64,000 nucleotides of DNA from Allomyces macrogynus ATCC 38327 (lineage: Eukaryota; Blastocladiomycota; Blastocladiomycetes; Blastocladiales; Blastocladiaceae), in NCBI GenBank assembly GCA_000151295.1, contig GG745333.1, positions 591,173 through 655,172 on the forward strand, given 5' to 3'. Shown here piece after piece: positions 11,401 to 24,895 of the stretch. The first letter of the stretch is position 1. Each line of letters begins with the position of its first letter. The translations under genes and the position numbers were made by a program. The notes under the pieces were generated by a model, which was not told the origin of the DNA, searched no databases, and saw only the letters and a program-made list of their open reading frames with translations.

Positions 11401-14400
11401 AGTCGAATAATCAATCGGCCTTGCTTCTTGATGACGCTCTTGGTGAGCAGTGGGTCGAGCACCGGATCGATCGTCTCCATGATGCCCTGCACGAGCACGG
11501 GCACGCCAAACTGGATACTGCTTTCGAGCGTGCGCAGCAAGTCGCTCTGCTTCAGGTCCACCATCTTGAGCCCGCGCTTCGTCTCCATATTCTTGAGCCA
11601 CGTCACGGCCTGGCTCTGCGGGTCAATGAGCAGCGGCCAGCGCCGGCCATTCGTGACCATGATGCCGTTTTCAATCGAGAACGAGTCGGTGGGCAGGCCC
11701 TGGATGTTCCATTGCCGGATCTCGGCCTCGTTGCCGAGGAACTTGCACACGTTGAAGTCGGGGCTGCACGGAATCTCGAGCGCCTTGATGGCCTTCATCC
11801 ACGTGCCCTCGACGAGCTGCATACGGTAGCTTGTGTTGAACGGACCCGCGTACGAGAGGAACGCCGACGCGAGTAGGCAATCACCGGGCAAGTAGCCAAT
11901 CGCCTCTTGGTAGACTTTGATGCTCGACTCCCACCGCGACTTTTCGCCCGAGAGACCCGAGACCAGCTGCTCGGCGCGCGCCAGCTTGAGCTCGGTCATG
12001 TCCGATTCCTTTTTCAGCTTTTCCTTGAGCGCGAGCTTTTCGTCGTACTGCTGCTGCAGATGTGCGAGCTTGTCCTGAATCTCTTGCAGCTTTTCCTTTG
12101 CCTCGCGCAGCGTCGCCTGCTTCTTTTCGAGAGCTTCTTGGGCGCTGCGCAGCTTCTCGCGCTTGGGCGCGACTGTCCGGTAAATGTTGGCGTAAGTCTC
12201 CATGGCGCGGACCCACAGACAGAGCGACTTGGCTGCGCCCGACACCTTGCCGACCACGTCGGGCTGGAAGTTTTCGTCGGCGCAGTACTGCGAAATGCGC
12301 TTGAGAATCTTGTCGGAAATATTGTCCTTGTCAAACCCAATGAGCTGCTTGATGAAGTTTGGGTTGCCGAGCTGGCGCTTGGCCTCGTCCCACGTCGGCT
12401 CGCATTTTTTCAAGACCATGACGGCCTCCATGACCTTTTCCACGAGCGGCGGCGGCTTGCCGTACGACCGAATCTCGTTGAGATCCTTTTTGTTGAGGGC
12501 CTCGAGCGCCTTGGTCGCGGCCTCGAGCGCGGGCAGCGCCTGGTCGAGATCGGCGCGCGCGGCATCGGCCACGCCCTTGACCTCCTCCTCTTCGACTTGC
12601 AGTTTCTCGGAACGCGCGCTCACTTGCTTGGCCTGTTCGTCGGCCTCGCGCTTCTGCTGCACGATAATGACGAGGTAGTCCTCGCACTGCTTTTGGAACT
12701 GCGCAACCTGCTTGCGCGCGCCCTCGAGCTCGACCGAAATCTTTTGCACGTTTTCCTTGGTGTCGTCGAGCTTGCGCAGACCGTTCGATAGCTTGTTGGC
12801 CAAGTCGCCAATTGCCTTCTTCTTGGTCTTGTAGAGCTCGCCGTAGTTTGTCACGAGTTCGAGATAATTGATGGGCGTCACATAGCTGGGCCGCTTGAGC
12901 TCGACCTTCATTTGCTTGGACGACGCGACGACCGACAGGTGCGCTGTCGTGAACACGCTGGCAATGTGCGCCTTGTTGACGGTCGCGTCGAGCGCATAGG
13001 TCTGCAAGTATTTGGTGGCCACTTCCTGCAGCGCGTCCTCGGGCCAGTCGGAGAACCAGTCGATCGTGCTGCAGTTGACGAGCGCCGGGAACATACGCAG
13101 CCGGTTGCGGAACCCGTCGCCGACGGGGCTCAGGCACAGAACCGCGTGCAGGTTGGTGCGCACGCGCTCGAGGAAGAACGCATACAGCGCATCGGGTGTG
13201 TCCATGCGCTTTTGCTGCCGCGCAATCGGCCGCAGCGTCTCGCGAATCTCGCTGAGCTCGTCAGGCGTGAACAGATTCGGCACCTCGCCCGAGCTCAAGA
13301 TGGAGCTGAAGTCCTCGAGGAAGGCTTCGTTGACAATCTGCGTGTCCGAGAGCAAGAACACCGTCTCCTTGTCGTCGCACCCACACTGTCGGTAGAGCAG
13401 CTTGAGGTCCTCGCGGAACTCGATGATGCGGTAGTTCTTGGACAGCTTGATGCGGAATGTTTTGATGCCGGCCACGTAGGAAGCGAGGCACGTCAGCGAC
13501 TGACGGCCGGACCCGCCGACACCAATCAGCAGCACGTTGCCGCTGGGCTGGCCGAGAACGCGCACGATGCGGCACATGTGCTCGATCGCGTCGCGGAACA
13601 GGACCAGATCGAGCTGAATAAACCCGGGCTCGGCGTTGTAGTCTTGCAGCTTCTCCTCAAAGAGCCGCTTGAGCGCGTCAGGCTCAGGCGTCTCTTGGTA
13701 GATGCGGTCGGACGTGGCGAAATCACCAAAGAGCGCGACGTGCTTGGACGTGTAGAGCTGCTTGAGCGACGTGTTCATGGCCACGGCGAGCTTTTCGTCG
13801 ACCATTTTGATGAACTGATCCTTGTCGTGCTGATCGACCAAACGATCGTGGAAAATGCGGAACACTTCGTGCACCCACAGCTTGATCAGCACGTCCTTGG
13901 TGTCGTAGTAGTCCTTGTGGCACCGCAGCAGGCCCTGGAACACGCGCGAGATGTCGCGCAAGTTGAACAAGTAGTGCATCTTGGTCGGCGTCGGCAAAAA
14001 TTGGGCAACGACTGCGTGGTACACGTCGATCGTGGACTGCGTCATGATGGCACCGAGCGGCTTGAGCTCCTCTTCGAAATCCTGCAGCTTTTGGTTGATG
14101 ATGGTCGCGAAAATGCGGTTCAGCGAGACCTCGTTCGGGAACGCCATGTGCAGCAAATGGAACCGGCTCTGCACACGCGACGAGAGAGGGTTGCGTCCAC
14201 CACCTGGCGGACCCATGGCCGCGACCAGCTGCACTTCGTGAACGTGCTTGACGAGCTGCTTTTGCTTGTCAAAGCAATACCCGTAATCCATCCAGTGCCG
14301 CAAAAACTCGAGCGGGCCTTGCGACCCAAACGCGTCCTTGGCCGGCATATTCAGATCGTCGATAAAGCAGATCAAATGCTTGCCACCAATCGGAACAAAC

Positions 14401-17400
14401 ACGTTCTTGGTGCGCTTCTCCAGTTTGCCCTCGATGATCTGCTGCAGCCGGTCAGCCGTGGTCCGGGCCGAGAATGGAATCGAGAGCACGGCTGTGTGCT
14501 CATCGCTCTGCGACAGCACGCTCTGGAGCAGACTGGTTTTCCCGACGCCGACATCACCCACGACGAGACACGGCTGCTTGGCCTGGATAAGCGATTTGGA
14601 CAGGTACTCGATGCGCAGCGTGTCAATCGTCGGCACAAAAATTTTGTAAAACGGCACGTTGGTCGGGTAGCGCCAGTTATCGGGCAATCGCGTCTCCCAC
14701 AGCAGCCACGCCTCCTTGTCCTCGGCGACAAAGTACTCGTAGACCGTGTCCTTGCTTGGGAATTGGCCGTCAATCTCGCGCAAGAACATGTCAAACTTGT
14801 TGCGGCTCGTGTCGCGCAAGGGCCCACCCACGGCCCAAATCACCGAGAACAGGAACCACATTTCAATGACCCGGTCCGACGTCAGCGCCGACCCTTCCAT
14901 GGCGACGAGCGAGTCAAAGAGCACCGGAATCGACCGCACGATCGTTGATTCGTGGACCGCGACAATGTCGGTGCACTGCTTGCGGAATTTGAGCAGGGGC
15001 GGCAAGTACTTGTCGACGAGCTGCGTCAATTTGGCGACGAGCGTCTCGTTTTCCTTGCTCTGGATCCAGGACGTCATGGCGGGGCGCCAGCCAATGTCGG
15101 CGTAATCCATGTAGACCATACCACAGCGCGAGACGGTCGCGGGCGACGCGGCGGCCAGGTTCTCCACTTCAAACAGAAGCGAGACCTGTTCGGGCAGCGC
15201 AATGCGTTCGCCGTTGATGAGCGTCAGCACCTTGTTGTCGTCCATGACCGAGTTCATGCTCTCAATCCACAGCGTGTCGACGGGCCCGTCAAACACGACC
15301 CACTTGTTGTCGCCCGACTCGTCAGCAGCGCACACGGTGCGCATGATGCTCGAGAGCACGCCGTCCGTCCACTCATTGGTCTGCATGTTGAACTCGCCAT
15401 ACAGCTCGCCGAGCGTCAGCGCTTTGAGGTTCAAAATGTGCGTGTGCACTTGGCTGTACTTGGTCGGTGCGGCCTTGAGCAAGTTGCACAGCGCCGTCTG
15501 CAGCGTCTTCCACGCCGTCGACTTGCCGACGCCCGTCGCGCCGACGACCATGACCGAGTGCCGCGCGAGCTTCGTGTCGTACAGCTCCATGGTCTTTGGG
15601 CACGGCGCTGTCCATGACTTGCAGCTTGCGCTCCGTCATGACCTGCACGACCGCGTCCTTGACGTCCTGCGGCACTGACCGCGGGGCCTCGACCCCCGGG
15701 AACAAGTCGTTGAGAATCCCCATGAACAACGGCGTGTCCTCGGACGTGAGCTTGGGCGCGTTCATGTCGATCATGCCGAGCACAATGACCGTTTCGTCGG
15801 GCACCGAAAAATCTTGCCGCTTGCGCACGCCGCACGCGCGCAGCGCCGACGTGAGCGGTCGCAGCCCAAAATCGTAGTGGTCCTGCTTGCTGAGCTGCTG
15901 CGCCGAAACCTTGTAGAGCGTATCGACCTTCTTGGAGATGACCTTGGTATTGTTGAACCCTTCGGCAAAGAGCATGATCTCAGCAATGAGCGCCGTGTCG
16001 GGCGACATCATGGCGACGGGCCGGAACAGGGCCTTGAGGTTGTCGGGCAGTTCCACACGACCGGCGTAGGTAGGGTTCATGGTGATGAAGATACCTGTCG
16101 TCCACACAATCTTGATCTCTTGGCCCTCGAAAATGAAAGTCGACGCCCGCCGCTGGATCGCGCTCAAGACCGACGAGATTTGCAGCGCCACAACCGACAG
16201 CACCTCGATATCAATGCGGTTGAACTCGTCAAAGCAGCCCCACGCGCCCGTCTGCGCGAGCCCAGAAAACATGCGACCCATCGACTTGTAGTCGAGCCCG
16301 TCTGAACAGTTTTGAATGATGACGAGCTTGCCGAGAGCCTTGCCCAGATCCTTAACCGTTTCCGTCTTGCCCGTGCCGGCTGGGCCCTGTGGGCTCCCGC
16401 CGCGGCAGAGGTGTAGCGCCGTGGTCAGCGTCATGTAGCACCGGTCCGTGAGCGGCGTCACGACCAGTCGCCCGCTGTTGCCAAGGTACTCGTAACCGTA
16501 CTTGAACCGCGTGTTGGTTTGCCGAATCACGCAGTCCTCCTCTTCCTTGTCCCAAAAGAATCGCAGCTGTGACAGCCACTCGAACGCGTTGACGCTATCG
16601 ATATTGTTCTTGGCCATGCGCTCGATCACGTCACGCGAATGCACCTCGGTCGTGATGAGCGCAATCAGCTTCTTCCGGTCGACCTTGGACAAGTTGGTGC
16701 GCACGAGGTCGGCCAGTTTCTTGAGCATCGAAATCTGCTTCTTTTTCAGGTCCTTAAGCGCGTGCTTGTCGCCGCGTTCGACGTCGGTCAGGGCCTTGGT
16801 GCAATCGGCCGTCCACGCGATCTGGCCCGACAGAATGAGCAGTTGGCCCGGCCAATCGTTGAGCCACTTGTCGCGCTTCGACTTTTTCATGGCCGTCAGG
16901 CACCCAATCAAAACCGTGGTCAGCGTCTGCCGCATCGCGGCCTCGACGTCCTGCAGCCAGCCCTCGACGGGCCCCTCCAGCGACACGGACATGTTGAACG
17001 GCACATACTCGCCGTCGGGCGAGTGCATACCAATGGCCTCGTAATGCTTACGCGCGTCGCTACCAACAAGCTGCAGCTCGAGCTTGTTGATGCCGTCAAA
17101 ACACTTTTTCATGTGCGGCTGCACCGCCGGCGGGTCGCGCGCTTGGCCGAGAATTTCGAGCAGATCGTCGTTTGACAAAAAGTAGAACCGTGGGAAGAAT
17201 TGGCGCTTGGTTTCGAGGTACATGTCGAGCGACTTTTGCACTTTTTCGAGCTTGACAAACATGTCCTGCAGCAGCTCGAGCAAGCCGGGTGTTTCGACAG
17301 CGTGAACCACGTTCTTGTTGGCGTTGAGCCCACTCAGAATGTCCTTCCACCGGTTGTTAACGAGATCAAACACGGCCGACTCCTTGGGCAGCTGCTTGCG

Positions 17401-20400
17401 AATATCCTCTGCGCCGACAAAAATGTTTTCGAGATACATCCACTGCTTTTGGACTTGCAGCAGCACGTCGATGATCTCGACGACCTTGGACAGCGTGCGC
17501 TCCCAGAAATCAATAAGCGTCGAGAATGCCACGTAGTACTTGGACGCCTTCATCGACGACAGCGTGACCTGGTTGTCCTCGAGCAGCTCGAAAATGGCGT
17601 CGGTGCTGCGAACCTTGTGATACTTGTCCTTGTAGCCAATAATGTCGAGCTCGAGCGACTGCCATGCGTCCTTGATGCCCTGCAGCCCCTCCTCGATCGA
17701 CAACTCCTTGGTCGCGGCGCCACTCATGATCCCAATCGACTCCGAGTACTGGTCGAGCCCAAGCTCCAAGACCAAGTCGAGCGTCGACTGCGGCGACGCC
17801 GGGTCAAACGACTTGCCAATCTCGTCGACGAGCTGTTCCCAGTGTCGCGGACGCAGCGCCGGGTTGCGCAAATCTTGCAGTACCGGGATAATGCGCTTGA
17901 CATGGAGGACCTTGTCCTTCAAATGGCCGAGTACCTCCCAGTCCTTGGCCGCCTCGCGCTGCAGCTTGGTGAGCTTCTTGATGTAGGTCTGCACGACCTC
18001 CTCGACCTTGGCCAAGTCAAGCGTGAGGAACTGCTGTTCCTTCCACGCGCTGTACGAGCTCGTCCACTCGTCGAGCATGGTCCAAACGCCGTCGAGCACG
18101 TCGAGTTCGGCCTTGAGCGCCGGTAAATCCTTGGCGGGCACCGGGTCACTGCCAAAAACGGCGAGCCCCTTGTTGAGCGACTCTTGCGTGTGCATCGAGT
18201 CGTTGAGCTGCGCAAGGTAGTCAGCAATCTGCTTGTGCGCCTTGTCGCTCGGCGTCGCCGACGTGAACGGACCCTTGGTGTGCACGTCCTCGGACATGTT
18301 GCCGACACGCGCCTTGAACTCTTCGACCTCGACCAAGAGCTTGGTGCGGAACTTGTCCTTGCTCTCAAGCAGCTTCGAGTCGGTCTCGAAGAGCGTCTCC
18401 TTGAACGACACCCATTTGGCTGGCAGTGCCTCGAGCTTGGCCTTTTCGTCGTCTTTAATCTGCACCTCGTATTTCTCGAGAATCATGTACTGCTCCTGAA
18501 TCGGCGCAAATTGAGCCTCGATATTGCCGAGATCCGTCTTGAGCTGCACGACCAGCGTGATCTTGTCCATGAGATCGTCGAGGTCGCGCGGCGGCGCGCG
18601 CATCTTGTCGGTGCGCGTGCGAAACATGTCAAACAGCGTCGCGAGATCGTTTGCGGCATTGTTGTTGAGCAGCGTCGTGAGCTTCGATTGCCATGAATGG
18701 CAATGCGCGACAATCGCGTGCTTGAGCGGCGAGCAGTCGAGCCGAACGAAGTTGACGTTGCACAGCGTCTCCTCCTTTTGCGCATTGTTGGCTACCTCGT
18801 TGTACCGGTTGATATCGGCATCGAACGTCGACATGGCCGGCTTGAGCTTGGCATACCGCCGAATGAACGCGTCCTTGTTGATTTCCCAAATCTCGCGGTA
18901 CGAGTCCCAGTGCTTGATGTAGGCCTGGCAATTGGCCGCGTTCTGCGTCATGCCCATTTGGATGCTCGACACAATCTTGACCACTTCCTCATCGGATGCG
19001 ATCAGATCGTAGAACCGCTTGGGCGCGCCGGTGCCTCCGTTGGCCGCGCGACCGGCTTGGACCGCACCGCCAGCAGCGCCAGCGCCGGCGACGGTGGCAA
19101 CTGCTGCCACTGCGGCCGCAGCCGCGGTCGCTCCCGAAGGGGCCTCGAGCAGCTGCTGCGCGAGCACCTCGGCGAGCCGTGGCACGTGCGAAACGACGAG
19201 GATGAGTTCCTTGGCCGCGGCGTTGACGGCAGCCTCGAGACTTGCGAGCGCCGGCGCGAATTCCATGCGGTTGTTGTCGAGCACGACATTGACCTTGAAC
19301 AGCGGCTGCACCTCGGACCGGTTCTCGCTGGCCTTGGTGTCACCGTTGATGGCCTTGCAAATCTCCTGCAGCGACCGCTTGACGGCGAGCCGCAGCGCAT
19401 CCTCAATCGACACGTCGACCTTGGTCATGAACTTGGACCACTGCACGAGCACGTCGTGGCCGTCCTGCCGGAACACGTCAAACAAGCGCCCCAGAATCTC
19501 GACAATCGTCGCGTGAATGCCCTTGAGTTTGTCGCGCACGGCCAGCCGTGACGCGAGCTGCGTCGTCTCAAACTCGTCGAGGTCGTAGATCTTCTTGGCC
19601 TCGATCGTCCACAGCGCCGTCTCGGCCATTTGCTTGCAGCACGCAGCAATCTCGCGATTCGCCGTCATAAACAGCGCCACCGTCTTTTGCACCTCGTTGG
19701 CGTGCTTGCGGCACTCCTTGATGAAATAGTCGGTGATGCCCTTGGACGCCCACGTCAGCGACACGAGCCCCGGGTTAATCTTGCGGTCGAGGAACCGCAC
19801 GCGCTCGCGGAACAGCAAAATCTCCTCCTTAGAAAGCACCTCGAGAATCGAGTTGTAGTCGCGCACGACGAGCAGCACGTTTTCGCGCAAAATGCGCAGC
19901 TCCTCGCGCTTGACGTAGACCTCTTGGACGTAGTACGGGATATCGTACTTGAGCTTTTGCCAATAGTAGATTTCGGCAAACAGCTTGAGCAGGTCCTTGG
20001 AGAACTTGACCTCAAGAAACCCGTCGGGCCGCCGTGCCATGAGCGGCGTCTCGAGCTGCGCGGCAATGCCCTTGTCAATCTGGTTGATCCACTCTTGGTG
20101 CGTCTTGGAAATGTACTCTTCGAGCGAGCTTTGCAGCGCCTCGAATTGCGTGCGCACCTCGGCCGCGAGCGCCGTCGGCTGCAGGTAATCGGCGGCCGCC
20201 ACCACGCCCATGGGCACGGCAATGCGCCGCAACAGCGCGCGCGCCCACAGTGCGGCGCCAGCATACGTTGGGTGCGCGGCCATGATCTCGGGCGACTTGC
20301 GGTGCGTCTCGAAATCGACCTTGACGACATTGACCTCGTGCAGCAGCAGCTGGTAGAGATCCATGGTCTTGCGCTCAATCGTGCGCTTGATGCCGTCGCG

Positions 20401-22527
20401 CTTGGCCAGGTACGAGAAAATCTCGAGCAGCTCGACGCGTCCTTGGACCCGTCGTCGACGACTCGAATGCGAGCTGGATCACGTTCTGCAGCATCACCTC
20501 GAGGTCCTTAACGGCCTGCTTGAAATTGTTGTAGTCGTCGTGCACCGCGTCGCCTTGACGTCGAGAATCAGGTCGCGGATCGTCCACAGGTGCGCGAGCT
20601 GCTGCTCAAACGACCGCTCAATGTCCTCGAAGACTCTTACCGATGTCGGCGCCCTTGGACCCGCCAAACACGGGGATCGGCAGCTTCTTGCCGTCGGGCG
20701 TAAGCTTGCGCGCAAACTGCATCTGGCCCTCGCACAGTTCGAGCAAGTCGCGGCACCGCTGCACAAACGCGTCGACTTGGGCAAAAATGCTCGAGTGATC
20801 GAAATCCCACGGCTTCTTGGCGTACTGCGCGACATGCGCGACCATCTTCATGTAGGTCTGCTTCCACTGCTCGCCGCACGCGACGGAATCCTGCAGCGAC
20901 TGGATGCTCGCCTGCGTGTTGCCAAAGAAAATCTCGTGCAGCGAAATTTTGGCGCAGCACCGGCGAATAATTTCGTTGGAAATCTTGCGCAACAGGCTCG
21001 TCATGCGCTCCTTGGTATGATAGTGCTTGGAGTTGCCCCAAATGATGCGAATGTACTGCAAGACCTTGGGCAAACACCGACCGACGGCGGCGGGCTCGGC
21101 TGCGGCGAGCTCCTTGCACGGACCCGAGAGCAGCGACAAGAACTTAAGATTGTCCTGCGCCTGCTGGTGACCCTCCTGGATCAGGTTCGACAGCCGCGAA
21201 AACTGGTCGAGGTACGACGACTTGGCCACTTCGAGCACGGCAATGATCTGCTGCACTTCTTGCCGGTTGATTTGCGCGGCAATGCCAGACAGGTCGACAC
21301 ACCGCGACCGCCAAAACTCGATTTCCTCGAGCGGGCCCGAGTTTTCCGACGTCTCGGACGTGTTTTGGTTATTGATGACCTCCTTGATTTGGCGCGTCCA
21401 GTGCACGAGCAGCGACTCGAGGCGCTGGATCACGTCCTTCGAGTTGGACGACGTGGCCACTACGGGTCGAGACAATCGGGTGAGTTTCAAAAAACATCGG
21501 CAGCAACTGTCACTACCCCATCGCATTCATGCGTACCTTCTTGCGGTGACGGCAACCGCTCCTTTGGCACGTAGAGCACCGTGTGGCCCTGCGAGTGGAA
21601 CGCCGTGTCCGTCAAGACGGCCATAAACTTGTGCAGCTGCCCCGCAAAGTCCTTGCGCACGGTATCGGGCCATCCGCGGTTATCGAGGAACAGCGGCACG
21701 TAGACGCCGTTCATAAGCACGACGAGGCTGTCGAGTACAGATCGCGCAATCGTGCCGTACTGCACGCGGCGCGTGAGCGTCGCCGCCATCAACGGCGCCT
21801 CGTCCAGGTCGATGGTCGACCCGGGCGCCGTCGTCGCCGGCGTCACGTTGCGCAAGACATACATGAGCTCGTGCACCTTGGACGTCGGCAGTGTGTCGCC
21901 CATGACCAGATGCGGCGTCGGGACCGCGTCCATGTAAAGAATGAGACGCCGCTGCGCCGAGTCGTGCGCAAACGAGCGCAACAGGTCGGCGTGCGCGGGG
22001 GTCCAGTGGTCGCGCGGATGGAACCCGGTCAGCGTGATGAGTTTCAGGAACCGTGCTTCGAGCGCCGCGTACGCGGCAGCAGCATCCTCGCGTGCGCGTG
22101 CGTCGGCAGCAGCCGCCATGGCCGCCGCGACTTCCTCGGGCGAAATGCTAGGCGCCGGCGGCCCTTGTGCTGGTGCACCATCGATTCCGTCGACCACCGC
22201 CGCCAACGAACCGGATGCCGAGTCGGTTCCGTTGACACTCGGTGCCGAATCCGCAACGCCGTCGGGTGGCGCGGTGGAGGGCAAGGATGACGACATGGCG
22301 CGGCTCGGTGCCGCTCCCGTTCCGTTCTTGGGCGTGGCAGCAGCCGACGCGCGCCGTGAGCTGTTGAGTTTAGCGCGCGAGCTCCGCACACTCGGCGCCG
22401 CGGTTGCAGGAGCGCTCGGGCGGTGTGGAACCATGTTGGTGGTCGGTGCAGGCGCCGGTGCCGGTGCAGGCGCGTCGGATCCGGTCCCATTGGCCGCAAC
22501 GGCTGCGGCCGGGTCGTCGCGGAGCAT
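8499..22527 (-). CDS. DNAH2: Axonemal dynein heavy chain, DNAH2 type (I1/f inner-arm beta chain)
   Basis: A complete motor chain of about 4,650 residues. Exon 1 is 21537-22527; a 77-base intron (donor GTACGC, acceptor CCCGTAG, phase 1) joins it to 8499-21459. The tail carries DNAH2-type blocks (HWTRQIKEV, GPLEEIEFWR, SIFAQVDAFVQRC), which separate it from cytoplasmic and outer-arm chains. Walker A loops: AAA1 GPAGTGKT near residue 2020, AAA2 GATGVGKS near 2300, AAA3 GDVGVGKT near 2630, AAA4 GVGGSGRQ near 2975. A coiled-coil stalk with microtubule-binding tip follows (nt 12,800 to 11,950) and the C-terminal domain ends at TGA 8499-8501. DNAH2 orthologues (Chlamydomonas DHC10) pair with DNAH10 in the regulatory two-headed I1 arm. 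The first about 150 residues are Ala/Pro-rich, and an Ala/Gly insert sits at nt 19,020-19,140. Frame breaks of one base occur near 20,630, 20,550, 20,449 and 15,595; the conserved protein continues across each, so they are probably sequence errors. Confidence 0.92.
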
Positions 22528-23562
22528 CTTGGATCAGTGCGGGCGGAAGAAGAGGAAGAGGGGCGAGCACGGCGCAGAATCAACGAGGAGGTGGCCAAAC
22601 GAATCGCCAAAATTGAATGGCGGTGTTGCTCGTCCACTCGTCGATCCGCCTACCGATCGGCAGTGCGAGCGATGGATGGTGGCGGGTCAAGGGCAGCGAT
22701 GCCGACGTTGTGGGCTCCGGCTGCGCTGCAGAGGTATCGTCCACCTGGTTACTTTTACGGATCCAAACATGCTCGGGCAGAACAGCGCCGTCGGCATACC
22801 TACAGCGGTCCGACAATGCCGCTTGGTTAAGGAATCAAATCAAGGACCGGTTGAGAATTGGCCTGGTTAGGTCGACGACGGCAGTCCGGCTGGTGGTACA
22901 GCGAGCGGAATCTGGTGCGATGTTGTTGGTCGTCGGTGCTGGGGGCTACAGTTGCTGGAGAAAACGGTTGCCGGCACTTGCAGTTGCCGAAGCCTCGTGG
23001 TGGAGATCGTCGTTAAGCGGCCTGCGGATCAGCTCATCAGGTTGTCTTCCATCTCGTCTTCGATGGTGGGTAGAGCAGGATTGGGTGGGATGCACGAGCA
23101 GCGTCAAAGCGGTGCGTGAGAGCGAAGCGTCGTGATGTCTCCCACTTCTGGTGATGCCTTGTTGGTATCGTTGGTCAAGCAGGCTGGACGCACACGCCGA
23201 TCAATCCTGGCCATGTTCCGCAAGGTCACCGTTATCTGACCCCGAGTCCTCGTCAAAAATCAAATTTGCGCTGTGTGGAGCATGGCTTTGCGCCAAGTCG
23301 GAGCGACCAGAGGGTAGGGGAGGTCCACAATTAATGCTTGGCCGCCGGCCACGGTGATGGCAGTGTGCTGTGCCCATTCATGCCCTCGCACTCAATCATG
23401 TCCTTGGACCACATTTGGATGTGGTCGCATTGCGCTAAGAGCAACAACAGCACCAGCGTTACAAACAACAGCATCAGTACAGGTCGCCCGCCTCTGTCGT
23501 TGCGATCAACACTCAGACCGACAGCAAGTCGCAGTTCTGGCATTCTCGCAACAAAAATTGAA
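22528..23562. other. Divergent intergenic region between DNAH2 and an F-box-like gene
   Basis: About 1 kb between the dynein start (minus strand) and a plus-strand gene. Open frames cross it but none is protein-like. It should hold the DNAH2 promoter. No repeat or RNA gene recognised. Confidence 0.45.
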
Positions 23563-24895
23563 ATGATCCAACCACCGACGTCGGCCCCCACCCTTGCCCC
23601 ACGGCTCGAGTCTCTGCCAGACACGGTCATCAATCGCATTGCCGAGCTGCTCCTCATTCGCACTGCCCTCGAGCGCCATGGCGAGTCGCTTGGGTCACAT
23701 TCTCTCCGTTACGAAGTCGGCCGCCTCGCCGTGCTGTACCTGGCTCTCGCGGCGCAGAACCTGTTCGCGCCGTGCTTGCGCGCCGTGATCCGCACCACAA
23801 TCAAGTGCCACAGAGCGGCGGTGCTCTGTAAGGACGGGGTCATCGTACCATTGTCGCTCGCGCGTGTCGGGACTTTTGTCTGGGTCGTTTCGAGCAAGTC
23901 CGACTCGTCGCGTGGGGTTCAGTGATCGCTCGTTTCGCCGTTTCGTGCCAGGGACCGGTCCTACGTTGGCCCTAGCGCGCAGGGCATGCTGCGCGCCAAG
24001 ATGCAGGATCGACCATTAGCCGTTTGGGCGGTGCCGGACCGCGCCTTCTTGACTGATGTCTCCTTGAAGTGGTCGTTCCTTCACGTCGCGCTCGACCAGC
24101 TCCAGTACTACGCAGTGGGCGGCAAGACCCGCGTCGTTCCCACTCATTGTCGCGAGCTGCTCGTGCATGGTCGTTTCGACAATATTCTACTCTCGGCCAA
24201 CCTGGAAACACTGCGTCTGCGACAGGTGGCCCTGCCACCCGCTGCCGATATCCAACGCGTTTTGTTTCTAGCAACTACAGAATCTCCGCCTATTGGTCCT
24301 GTCTGAGGTCACGGCTTTGGACAAGAACGTGGCCAATCTGGCCTCACTGGCCGCACAGATTCCTACCTCGGTCACGGCGCTCGAATTGCACTTGTATTCC
24401 AGTGTGATGGACGCGACGTCTACCGACGCGTTCGTGGCAGTGTTTGCTGACCGTATCCAGAATTCGCTCGTGGGCATCAAGTCGTTCAAGGTGAATGGGT
24501 GCAGCCTGGTGCTCCTCGCGCGCATGATTGCTGCTCTGCCGCGCACCGGCATGCACGACCTTACCACCGTGATTGACGTCAAGAACAGGGATGAAATGTT
24601 GGTGTGCTCAACGTCGCTCGCACAGGCATGGCTCACGTCAGTCAGTGTGTTCCGTTTCACACTCTTGCAGGTGCCGATTTCAGAACCTACTCCTCCATCT
24701 ACCGCCTCCAAGTCCAAAAAGGTCCACGCAGAACGAACATTAGGCCCGCGCGATGCTCCTTCCACCACCTTAACTCTCCACCCCATGAACCGGCCGTCAT
24801 CGACGATCCGTGCGGTGCGCACAAAATCGCTGCTGGATGCGCGAATACAACCCACGACGCTCCCGCATCAGCTCAAAGACGCGGACATTGTTTAA
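23563..24895 (+). pseudogene. F-box/leucine-rich-repeat-like gene, reading frame broken
   Basis: From the ATG at 23563 the frame reads an F-box-like opening: LESLPDTVINRIAELLL near residue 15, then LYLALAAQNLFAPCLRAVI. The same frame meets a TGA at 23923-23925, yet continues protein-like (MLRAKMQDRPLAVWAVPDRAF) to 24306. The leucine-rich part then continues in another frame from about 24285 (LRLLVLSEVTALD, TALELHLYSS) to 24895. An in-frame stop plus a frame change suggests a decaying gene, although an unrecognised intron near 23900-23980 is possible. F-box proteins recruit substrates to SCF ubiquitin ligases; substrate unknown. The arrangement resembles the broken gene at 46442-48359, so both likely belong to one expanded family. 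The last 100 residues run into repeated sequence and may not be genuine coding. Confidence 0.55.

Noticed and set aside
12912..14948. A 678-codon plus-strand open frame opposite DNAH2
   Set aside because: It is antisense to conserved dynein AAA-domain sequence. Its Arg/Leu/His-rich composition is the usual shadow of GC-rich coding DNA, and it resembles no protein.
20546..20632. An 87-base intron in DNAH2 (GTAAGA to CAAG)
   Set aside because: It would splice in phase, but would delete residues conserved in DNAH2 proteins. One-base sequence errors explain the frames better. Kept as a finding to test.
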